DNA of 7,608 nt, taken from positions 1 to 7,608 of the forward strand of contig USGH01000117.1 in the NCBI GenBank assembly GCA_900554225.1, written 5' to 3'. The notes under the pieces are model-generated. The model had not been told where the DNA came from. It saw only the letters and a list, made by a program, of their open reading frames with translations, and made no database searches. A program made the position numbers and the translations under genes. Of this stretch, positions 1 to 6,990 are shown piece by piece; the stretch's first letter is position 1, and each line of letters begins with the position of its first letter. The stretch comes from an uncultured Eubacteriales bacterium. Lineage in GTDB: Bacteria > Bacillota > Clostridia > Oscillospirales > CAG-272.

Positions 1-1003
1 CGTGCCGTATATCGATCTCGAAAAGCCGTGGTGGGACAAGAAGGTCAACGATACGCTCGTGGTGTCCGACATTCGTTATGCCGTTAACGGTGACCTCAAC
101 ATCACCACGCACGACCTGACCTATGTCCTTGTATTCTCCAAGGATCAGATCATCGACAACTCTCTTGAGAATCCGTATGATCTTGTAAACAGCGATACAT
201 GGACGATGGACAAAATGTCGGAAATGATGATCACCGTCACAAACGACCGCGACGGCAACGGCGAATGGAATGCGCGCGACAGCTATGGCTATACCTCCGC
301 GATCAAGATGACCCTGCCGTCCTTCTGGATCGGTGCTGGTGAAACGGCAGTCGCCCTCGATGAAAACAACATTCCCACCCTCTCGATGGGCAGCGAACGC
401 TTCTACGATGTGATCCAGAAGATCTTCGCCATCACCTACGACACCGGTGTACGCTTCCGGAATGAGGATAACAGCGATGTGCCGACCGATGGCATCCAGT
501 TGTTCCAGAACGACCGCGCACTGTTCATGGACTGCTCCCTCTTCTATATGACCGCTCTGCGCGATATGGAAGCCGACTTCGGTATCATTCCCTATCCGAA
601 ATTCGACGAAGACCAGGAAAACTACTGCGCGCGCGTATCCTACTTCATGCCCTCCATGCTGTTGTCCACAAATACGGATCTGCCCCTGGTCGGTGCGGTG
701 TTGGAATACGCGAACTATCGGGCACAGGCGAATATCACCCCCGCGTACTATGACGTATCGCTCAAGGGAAAGGTATCCCGCGATGAAGAGAGTGCAGCCA
801 TGCTCGATCTGATTCTGGCAAACCGCGTGGTAGACCTCGCCGACACCATCTTCTGTGCCGACATGCGCGACTCCTTCTTCTCCGCCATGTACGGTACCGA
901 TGTGCGCGATATGGCATCCGTGATGAAAGCAAACGAAAAAACGCTGACCAAAATGCTCAACGCATTCGTGGAAAATTCGATCGCAGCGATCGACAAGAAA
1001 TAA
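1..1003 (+). CDS. ABC transporter extracellular solute-binding protein, 5'-truncated
   Basis: This is the C-terminal 333 residues of what looks like a family 1-type extracellular solute-binding protein, the lipid-anchored or secreted substrate receptor of an ABC importer, probably for a sugar or oligosaccharide. The frame is open to the left edge, so the signal peptide, lipobox and first lobe are missing; the GTG at 2 is an internal codon and not a start. Visible family features are a tryptophan-rich hinge segment (SDTWTMDKM, about residues 64-72 of the fragment), then an acidic calcium-loop-like stretch (DRDGNGEWNARD, 82-93) of the kind common in clostridial sugar-binding proteins, then FGIIPYPKFDEDQ around 195. 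That last segment matches the usual 'G.PYP' region of these proteins. The gene ends with TAA just before an intrinsic terminator, so it is the last gene of its transcript. The ligand cannot be told from this fragment. Confidence 0.85.
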   Translation, partial: VPYIDLEKPWWDKKVNDTLVVSDIRYAVNGDLNITTHDLTYVLVFSKDQIIDNSLENPYDLVNSDTWTMDKMSEMMITVTNDRDGNGEWNARDSYGYTSAIKMTLPSFWIGAGETAVALDENNIPTLSMGSERFYDVIQKIFAITYDTGVRFRNEDNSDVPTDGIQLFQNDRALFMDCSLFYMTALRDMEADFGIIPYPKFDEDQENYCARVSYFMPSMLLSTNTDLPLVGAVLEYANYRAQANITPAYYDVSLKGKVSRDEESAAMLDLILANRVVDLADTIFCADMRDSFFSAMYGTDVRDMASVMKANEKTLTKMLNAFVENSIAAIDKK

Positions 1004-1015
1004 ATATGGCAGTGC

Positions 1016-1048
1016 AAAGGGATCCGTGTGATACATGGGTCCCTTTTT
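1016..1048 (+). terminator. Intrinsic terminator after the solute-binding protein gene
   Basis: An inverted repeat pairs 1016-1025 (AAAGGGATCC) with 1037-1046 (GGGTCCCTTT), ten pairs including one G-T wobble. The stem can extend inward by four more pairs (GTGT with ACAT, one wobble) to leave a three-base loop. A run of five T (1044-1048) follows at the 3' side. It lies 12 bases after the stop codon at 1001-1003 and just before the next promoter, so it separates the two transcription units. Confidence 0.88.
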
Positions 1049-1060
1049 CACGTTTGGGAA

Positions 1061-1089
1061 TTGACAAGGAAAGCGTCTCGTGGTATAAT
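1061..1089 (+). promoter_or_regulatory. Sigma-A promoter of the PHP-domain gene (consensus, extended -10)
   Basis: The -35 box TTGACA (1061-1066) and the -10 box TATAAT (1084-1089) both match the consensus perfectly and are 17 bases apart. TG at 1081-1082, one base before the -10 box, makes it an extended -10 promoter. Transcription should start near 1095-1097. This rules out the in-frame ATG at 1095 as a start and leaves a leader of about 35 bases before the ATG at 1131. No operator dyad is evident. Confidence 0.92.
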
Positions 1090-1118
1090 CGAGTATGAAA
1101 AATCTATTTCACTGCGTT

Positions 1119-1124
1119 GGAGGA
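1119..1124 (+). promoter_or_regulatory. Ribosome binding site that fixes the PHP gene start
   Basis: GGAGGA lies six bases upstream of the ATG at 1131. Together with the promoter position it selects 1131 over the upstream in-frame ATG at 1095, which would sit on the transcription start point. Confidence 0.85.
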
Positions 1125-1130
1125 ACGATC

Positions 1131-2486
1131 ATGCAGCAATCCCTATACGATTATGACATTTATCCGAAGGTATTCCCGGTCGGCAAGCCGGTGGAGATCA
1201 CCATACGCGGATTGAGCGCGCGCTTTGTTTTCGCAGGCGAATACAAAATTGTGGTGCAGCGGCTCGATGCGGGTCCGGCATGGGGCTTCACCGCGTGGAA
1301 CCACACCGATTATACCGTGGAGGCAGGCGACGATCACACGCTCCGCTTCACGTTTACCGCTGAGGTCGAATGTGAGCATTATGTGCGGATTTTCAAGGGT
1401 GACAACCAGGTGGCGCAGCTTTCCGTATACGCGCTTGCCGACGACCTTGCCGCGAGAATCCCGCTGCGCGGCGATTTCCATATGCACACCTGCCGTTCGG
1501 ACGGACGTGAGGATCCTGCGACGGTCTGCGCCAATTACCGTGCCATCGGCTATGACTTCATCGTCATCACGGACCACCATCGGTACTACCCGTCTCTGGA
1601 AGCGATGGAGATATACAAAAACGTACCGCACGCTCTCACGATCCTGCCCGGTGAAGAAGTCCATCTGCCCATGACGGACGTTCATATCGTAAACGCGGGC
1701 GGCACCTTCTCCATAAACGGTCTGCTTGCCTCCTCTCCCAACGATCAGGACAAGGGCACCGATCCGCTCTACCGTTCCCTCGAAGGCAAATGCCCGGCGA
1801 TTGTTCCGGCAGAGGAGTATCGCAGACAGGTGGAGGAAATCGCGGCATCGGCGGCTTTGGCGGATTGTCCGGACAATGTGGAACGGCTGTCGTTTGCCGT
1901 GTGTCTCTGGGCATTCGATAGGATCCGGGAGGCGGGCGGCGTCGGTATCTTCGCCCATCCGTATTGGCTCGCCGATATGTGGCAGATTCCGGAGGCGTTC
2001 ACGCGGTACATGATGGAGAAGCATCCCTTTGACGCGTTTGAGGTGCTCGGCGGCGAAAATTATTATGAGCAGAACGGTTTCCAGACCGCGCTGTACTACG
2101 AGGAATACCGTGCCGGCCGGATCCATCCGATCGTCGGCTCTACGGACAGCCACGGCTCCACGGAGCACAACCGGAACCGCGACATCTGCTCGACAATCGT
2201 ATTTGCCGCGGAAAACGAGCGGTGTGCCATTCTCGATGCGGTGAAAAACCGGTATTCCGTAGCCGTCGATACGATTTCCAAGGAGTACAGACTGGTCGGT
2301 GAATTCCGGCTCCAAAAATACGCCTCCTTCCTCATGGAAAACTACTTCCCGCTCCACGACAGAATCGCCGCCATGGACGGAGAACTGATGCGGGAATACA
2401 TTCTCGGAGAAGCGGATGCCTCTGAGCTGTCTGTGATGAAGAATAAGGCGGAAGCACAGCGCAAAAAATACTTCTGCACAAAGTAA
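1131..2486 (+). CDS. PHP-domain metal-dependent phosphoesterase with N-terminal beta-rich domain
   Basis: This 451-residue protein carries a PHP (polymerase and histidinol phosphatase) domain from about residue 112 onward. Visible metal-ligand motifs are DFHMHT (H117, H119), SDG (D124), TDHH (D148-H150), PGEEVH (E175/E176), FAHPYW (H276) and GSTDSHGS (D339, H341), matching the ligand order of the family, which usually binds two or three metal ions and hydrolyses phosphoesters. Residues 12-110 lack enzyme motifs and read as beta strands with many aromatics (WGFTAWNH), perhaps an Ig-like or carbohydrate-binding fold; that is inference. No signal peptide or membrane segment is seen, so it is probably cytoplasmic. 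The start at 1131 is set by the GGAGGA site and by the promoter. The gene stands alone between a promoter and the next operon's promoter. The HisK histidinol phosphatase and DNA polymerase versions do not fit this architecture, and the substrate is unknown. Confidence 0.87.
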   Translation: MQQSLYDYDIYPKVFPVGKPVEITIRGLSARFVFAGEYKIVVQRLDAGPAWGFTAWNHTDYTVEAGDDHTLRFTFTAEVECEHYVRIFKGDNQVAQLSVYALADDLAARIPLRGDFHMHTCRSDGREDPATVCANYRAIGYDFIVITDHHRYYPSLEAMEIYKNVPHALTILPGEEVHLPMTDVHIVNAGGTFSINGLLASSPNDQDKGTDPLYRSLEGKCPAIVPAEEYRRQVEEIAASAALADCPDNVERLSFAVCLWAFDRIREAGGVGIFAHPYWLADMWQIPEAFTRYMMEKHPFDAFEVLGGENYYEQNGFQTALYYEEYRAGRIHPIVGSTDSHGSTEHNRNRDICSTIVFAAENERCAILDAVKNRYSVAVDTISKEYRLVGEFRLQKYASFLMENYFPLHDRIAAMDGELMREYILGEADASELSVMKNKAEAQRKKYFCTK

Positions 2487-2497
2487 TCCCGCAGAAG
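2471..2497 (+). terminator. Possible weak terminator hairpin overlapping the end of the PHP gene
   Basis: CTTCTGC (2471-2477) and GCAGAAG (2491-2497) form a perfect seven-base inverted repeat around a 13-base loop that contains the stop codon. The nearest T-rich stretches (2505-2508 and 2515-2519) are not directly at the foot of the stem, so this is a poor intrinsic terminator by the usual rules. It is the only candidate between the PHP gene and the next promoter. If it fails, read-through would meet the strong leader hairpin at 2579-2653. Confidence 0.3.
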
Positions 2498-2507
2498 AGG
2501 TCGATTT

Positions 2508-2532
2508 TCGGTAGTTTTTCACCGGATACCGA
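2508..2532 (+). promoter_or_regulatory. Short dyad touching the -35 box of the glutamate synthase promoter
   Basis: TCGGTA (2508-2513) and TACCGA (2527-2532) are perfect six-base inverted repeats 13 bases apart. The right half ends one base before the TTGACA -35 box. The position would suit a regulator contacting RNA polymerase or blocking it. A dyad this short may be chance, and no known operator consensus is recognised. Confidence 0.25.
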
Positions 2533-2561
2533 TTGACAAAAAGCAGCGGATATGCTATAAT
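2533..2561 (+). promoter_or_regulatory. Sigma-A promoter of the glutamate synthase operon (consensus, extended -10)
   Basis: TTGACA (2533-2538) and TATAAT (2556-2561) are perfect consensus boxes with a 17-base spacer, plus TG at 2553-2554 for an extended -10. Transcription should begin near 2567-2569, about 115 bases before the amidotransferase ATG. No other good promoter is seen within the operon, so it probably drives all five genes. Such a strong core promoter would need control downstream or by a repressor; the leader terminator at 2579-2653 is the obvious candidate. Confidence 0.92.
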
Positions 2562-2572
2562 ACTACTTGTAC

Positions 2573-2635
2573 ATGAGCAAAGGCGTTCATATTGCGCGGG
2601 TTTTCTCTCGTTTGTTGAGAATCCCCGCCGTATGA
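2573..2635 (+). CDS. Possible 20-codon leader ORF in the operon leader (speculative)
   Basis: An ATG at 2573 opens a 20-codon frame ending at TGA 2633-2635. The predicted transcription start is only about four to six bases upstream, so there is no room for a Shine-Dalgarno site and translation would have to be nearly leaderless. The product would be short and basic (three Arg, one Lys, one His) with no Glu or Gln codons, so it does not look like an amino-acid-starvation attenuator for the pathway product. The ORF covers most of the leader hairpin, and its stop overlaps another ATG (2632) that is in frame with the amidotransferase gene. It could equally be a chance ORF. Confidence 0.2.
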   Translation: MSKGVHIARVFSRLLRIPAV

Positions 2636-2653
2636 ACGTCTTTTTGTTTTTTT
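2579..2653 (+). terminator. Leader terminator (putative attenuator) ahead of the glutamate synthase operon
   Basis: Bases 2579-2591 pair with 2631-2643 in 13 continuous pairs with one G-T wobble; the core is CGTTCATA with TATGAACG. Above an internal loop, GCGGG (2596-2600) pairs with CCCGC (2624-2628). Above a 2x2 mismatch, TTCTC (2603-2607) pairs with GAGAA (2617-2621), leaving a nine-base loop. T-tracts at 2641-2645 and 2647-2653 follow at once. By structure this is a strong intrinsic terminator. It lies about 10 bases after the predicted transcription start and before the first gene of the same transcript, so it would stop transcription unless something prevents it from folding. No riboswitch aptamer fits upstream of it. 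A protein antiterminator, translation through the leader, or production of a roughly 80-base small RNA are the remaining explanations. Confidence 0.8.
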
Positions 2654-2665
2654 CCACAGAGAGAG

Positions 2666-2671
2666 AAAGGA
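2666..2671 (+). promoter_or_regulatory. Ribosome binding site bearing on the amidotransferase start
   Basis: AAAGGA (2666-2671) lies 11 bases before the ATG at 2683. That is a little far but workable, whereas it abuts the in-frame ATG at 2671 with no spacing at all. This favours 2683 as the start. It also lies 13 bases past the end of the leader T-tract, so it appears only on read-through transcripts. Confidence 0.5.
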
Positions 2672-2682
2672 TGCGACACGAT

Positions 2683-3797
2683 ATGAAATTAGAAGGTCAG
2701 ATTCGCATTCCCTCCGGCTGTGCCATTTCCGCAGTGATCGCGCGTGACGGCAGCCGGATGAGCGGGGAATCCATCATAAGAAGTATGCTCCCGATGCACG
2801 ATCGTTCCAATGGTTTGGGCGGCGGCTTTGCGGCATACGGCATTTACCCGGAATATAAGGATTTTTATGCACTGCACATTTTATATAACGACAAGCTCGT
2901 GCGGGAGGAATGTGAGGCTCTCCTGCGCGACCGGTTTGAAATCGTCTGGGCGGAGGATATTCCGATCCGCAAGATCCCGGAAATCACCGACATTCCCGTG
3001 ATCCGGCGGTATTTCGTCGCACCGCTTGCATCCGTTCTCTCCCGTCTACAGCTGGATGAGAAGGAATATGTGGCGCGCACCGTCATGCACATCAACACAA
3101 GGATCGACGGCGCATACGTATTCTCCAGCGGGAAGAATATGGGAACGTTCAAAGCGGTCGGCTTCCCGGAGGATGTCGGCAGATTCTACCGTCTGGAGGA
3201 ATATGAAGCGTATTCGTGGACGGCACACGGACGGTATCCGACCAATACGCCAGGCTGGTGGGGCGGCGCGCATCCGTTTGCACTGCTCGACTACACCATC
3301 GTCCACAACGGCGAGATCTCTTCCTACGATGCGAACCGCAGATTTATTGAAATGTTCGGCTACAAATGCACCCTGCAAACGGATACCGAGGTCATCACCT
3401 ACATTGCGGACTACCTGCTTCGTCGCCAGGGTCTGACCCTTGAGGAGCTTGCCTCCGTGATCGCCTCGCCATTCTGGTCCACCATCGAACGGATGAAGAC
3501 CTCTGCGGATCCGGAAATGCGTGCAAAGGCGGAGCGGCTGACCTATTTCCGCACAGTATTCTCCTCACTGCTCATCACCGGGCCGTTCTCCATCATCCTC
3601 GGCTTCTCGGGCGGATTGATGGCACTGAACGATCGTCTGAAGCTGCGGTCCATGGTGACGGCAGAGCATGGAGAACGGGTATATATCGCAAGTGAAGAAG
3701 CGGCGATCCGCGCGATGGATCCCGATGCAGGCAATTTCTATGCGCCGTCCGGTGGCGAGCCTGTGATCGTGAAAGTCAAGGAAGGAGTGGAATTGTA

Positions 3798-3798
<1 letters not shown>
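2683..3798 (+). CDS. Class II glutamine amidotransferase subunit of a split glutamate synthase
   Basis: This 371-residue protein would hydrolyse glutamine to glutamate and hand the ammonia to the FMN subunit encoded next. Class II (Ntn) features are IPSGCAISAV near the N-terminus with Cys13 as the expected nucleophile, HGRYPTN (R184), the HNGEI segment that contacts glutamine (N209-G210), and QTDTEV (D234). In the family the Cys must become N-terminal, so a propeptide of about 12 residues should be removed. The MHDRSNGLGGGFAAYGIYPEY block near residues 37-57 is characteristic of the stand-alone amidotransferases found beside split GltB proteins. The start is ambiguous: ATG at 2671 gives four more residues, ATG at 2632 seventeen more, and the frame is open back into the promoter. 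The gene overlaps the next by one base (TAATG). A related alternative is the amidotransferase of N-methylglutamate synthase, which is less likely given the neighbours. Confidence 0.88.
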
Positions 3799-5299
<1,501 letters not shown>

Positions 5300-5303
<4 letters not shown>

Positions 5304-5737
5304 AACGGATATATGTAAAGGAAGAATGGTGTCTGGGCTGCCATCTCTGCGAATACAACTGCGCCTATGCCAACTCGGGGCTTTCCGATATGGTCAAGGC
5401 ACTGAAGGACAAGCCGATCTATCCACGGATCCGGGTGGAGGGGAACGACAAAATCACGTATGCCGTATCCTGCCGCCACTGTGACGATCCGCTCTGTGTC
5501 AAAAGCTGTATTTCCGGCGCACTCGCCTTTCGGGACGGTGCGGTCACGATCGATCACGACAGATGCGTCGGCTGCCTGACCTGCATACTCGTCTGTCCCT
5601 ACGGCGCGATCGTGCGGGGAGAGAATGGCGTGGTTGAAAAATGTGAGCTGTGTCTCAAAAACACCTCCGGTTCTCCGGCTTGTGCAGCTGGCTGTCCCAA
5701 CCGGGCAATCGTATATGAGGAGGCGAAGACGGAATGA
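5300..5737 (+). CDS. Four-cluster [4Fe-4S] ferredoxin, electron-transfer subunit
   Basis: This 145-residue protein has sixteen cysteines in four quartets: C11/C14/C17/C21, C58/C61/C66/C70, C89/C92/C95/C99 and C115/C118/C128/C132. That is the pattern of the DmsB/HycB/CooF electron-transfer family. By analogy the quartets interleave, with the first and last sharing ligands, to hold four [4Fe-4S] clusters in a chain. There is no Tat or Sec signal and no membrane segment, so it is cytoplasmic. Its place between the FMN subunit and the FAD oxidoreductase indicates that it wires electrons from the latter to the former. The ATG at 5300 overlaps the previous stop as ATGA; only a weak GGGAGA lies directly upstream, so translation is probably coupled. 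It could also accept electrons from a free ferredoxin. Confidence 0.88.
5717..5723 (+). promoter_or_regulatory. Ribosome binding site of the FAD oxidoreductase gene
   Basis: GAGGAGG lies inside the end of the ferredoxin gene, ten bases before the ATG at 5734. It supports that start in spite of the four-base ATGA overlap between the two genes. Confidence 0.7.
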
Positions 5738-6990
5738 AACGCTATGTAATCGTCGGCAATGGTATAGCGGCAGCAGGAACCATTGAGGGGATCCGCTCCG
5801 TAGACCGGGAGGGGTCCATCACCGTGATCTCGGCAGAAAACCACCCTGTATACTGCCGGCCGCTTATCTCGTATTATCTGGAAGGCAAAACCAAGCTGGA
5901 AAACATCGGGTATCGCAGCGCGGATTTCTACGACAAAAACGGCTGCGTGGTCTGCTACGGCAAAACGGCGACAAAGCTGGATCCGTCCATGCAGACCGTC
6001 ACGCTCGACGACGGCACGACGATCCCCTACGACAGCATCTGCATCGCAACCGGTTCCTCCCCGTTTGTTCCCCCGATGAACGGACTGGATACGGTAGAAA
6101 AAAAGGTGCCGTTTCTCACCCTGGACGACGCGCTGACACTGGAAGCCTACTGTACGCCGGAAAGTCGGGTACTCATTGTGGGTGCCGGACTAATCGGGCT
6201 AAAATGTGCGGAGGGACTATGCGGCAGAGTCGGTTCGATTACGGTGTGCGACCTTGCCGACCGGGTGCTGTCGAGCATCTTTGACGCCGAGGCTGCATCC
6301 GTGATGGAATCCGTGCTGCGCGACCATGGGATCTCGTTCCTGCTCGGTGATTCCGTGACGCAGTTTGACAAAAATACAGCGGTGATGAAAAGCGGCACGG
6401 TCGTTCCGTTTGACGTTGTGGTGCTGGCAGTCGGTGTGCGTGCGAATACGGCACTGGTTCGGGATGCAGGCGGTACGGTCGGTCGTGGGATCACAGTGGA
6501 TTGCCATATGCGCACTTCCCTGCCCGCCGTGTATGCCGCCGGTGACTGCGCGGAAACGGTCGATTTCTCCGACGGGAAGACAAAGGTCATGGCGATCTTA
6601 CCGAACGCGTACATGGAAGGACACTGCGCGGGTATCCATATGGCAGGCGGTACACAGTCCTTTGCCAATGCGATCCCCATGAACGCCATCGGGTTCTTCG
6701 GCGTCCATTCGATGAGTGCCGGAAGCAGGGTCGATCCCACAGAGGACGGCTGCACGGTCTATACGGAAAAAACGGAGAGAACGATCAAAAAACTCTTTGT
6801 ACGCGACGGACGGCTGGTCGGGTTCATGCTGGTGGGCGACGATGTACTCGACCGTGCCGGAATCTATACCAATCTGATCCGTTCCGGTACGCCGTTATGT
6901 GAAGTGGACTTCGAGCAACTGAAAATTTCGCCGAATTTGTTCTCTTTTGGTGCAAAATACCGTAGAAAAATCTTAGGAGGTATGGTATAA
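5734..6990 (+). CDS. FAD-dependent NAD(P)H oxidoreductase (NirB/rubredoxin-reductase-like) of the split glutamate synthase
   Basis: This 418-residue flavoprotein has two Rossmann nucleotide-binding sites. The N-terminal FAD site is VGNGIAAAG (7-15) with an acidic E35 ending the second strand. The pyridine-nucleotide site is VGAGLIGLK (149-157) with D173 after the second strand, which favours NADH over NADPH (inference). ATGSSP and the C-terminal AAGDCAE (G270-D271) complete the FAD fold. The segment YCRPLISYYLEGK (40-52) resembles the NirB/rubredoxin reductase group. No redox-active CxxC is present, so it is not a disulfide reductase. It takes the role that GltD plays in classical GOGAT: oxidising NAD(P)H and passing electrons to the ferredoxin encoded upstream. 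It starts by a four-base overlap with that gene. Its last codons contain the Shine-Dalgarno sequence of the next gene, and its stop overlaps the next start. Confidence 0.88.
   Translation: MKRYVIVGNGIAAAGTIEGIRSVDREGSITVISAENHPVYCRPLISYYLEGKTKLENIGYRSADFYDKNGCVVCYGKTATKLDPSMQTVTLDDGTTIPYDSICIATGSSPFVPPMNGLDTVEKKVPFLTLDDALTLEAYCTPESRVLIVGAGLIGLKCAEGLCGRVGSITVCDLADRVLSSIFDAEAASVMESVLRDHGISFLLGDSVTQFDKNTAVMKSGTVVPFDVVVLAVGVRANTALVRDAGGTVGRGITVDCHMRTSLPAVYAAGDCAETVDFSDGKTKVMAILPNAYMEGHCAGIHMAGGTQSFANAIPMNAIGFFGVHSMSAGSRVDPTEDGCTVYTEKTERTIKKLFVRDGRLVGFMLVGDDVLDRAGIYTNLIRSGTPLCEVDFEQLKISPNLFSFGAKYRRKILGGMV
6975..6981 (+). promoter_or_regulatory. Strong ribosome binding site of the GXGXG subunit gene
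   Basis: AGGAGGT, the perfect anti-16S complement, lies nine bases (6981-6989) before the ATG at 6990 when counted from the AGGAGG core. It fixes that start and lies inside the last codons of the FAD oxidoreductase. Confidence 0.85.

Noticed and set aside
1095..1130. In-frame ATG at 1095 as the start of the PHP protein.
   Set aside because: It lies on the predicted transcription start and has no ribosome binding site, while ATG 1131 has GGAGGA at good spacing.
2567..2645. A glutamine, T-box or other known riboswitch in the operon leader.
   Set aside because: The transcript is essentially all one hairpin; no conserved T-box sequence, specifier stem or aptamer core can be fitted between the predicted start and the terminator.
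1143..2657. A long open frame (504 codons) on the minus strand opposite the PHP gene and the operon leader.
   Set aside because: Its product is rich in Arg, His and Val with no recognisable domain, it runs antisense to a clear PHP enzyme and through the promoter and leader hairpin, and it has no promoter signals. It is a shadow of codon bias.
2533..2682. N-terminal extension of the amidotransferase back to the TTG at 2533.
   Set aside because: That TTG is the -35 box of a consensus promoter, and the frame crosses the promoter and the leader terminator.
5734..6990. The FAD oxidoreductase as a thioredoxin-reductase-like disulfide reductase or as GltD.
   Set aside because: There is no CxxC redox motif, and the Fe-S-binding N-terminal domain of GltD is absent; the sequence fits the NirB/rubredoxin reductase group instead.
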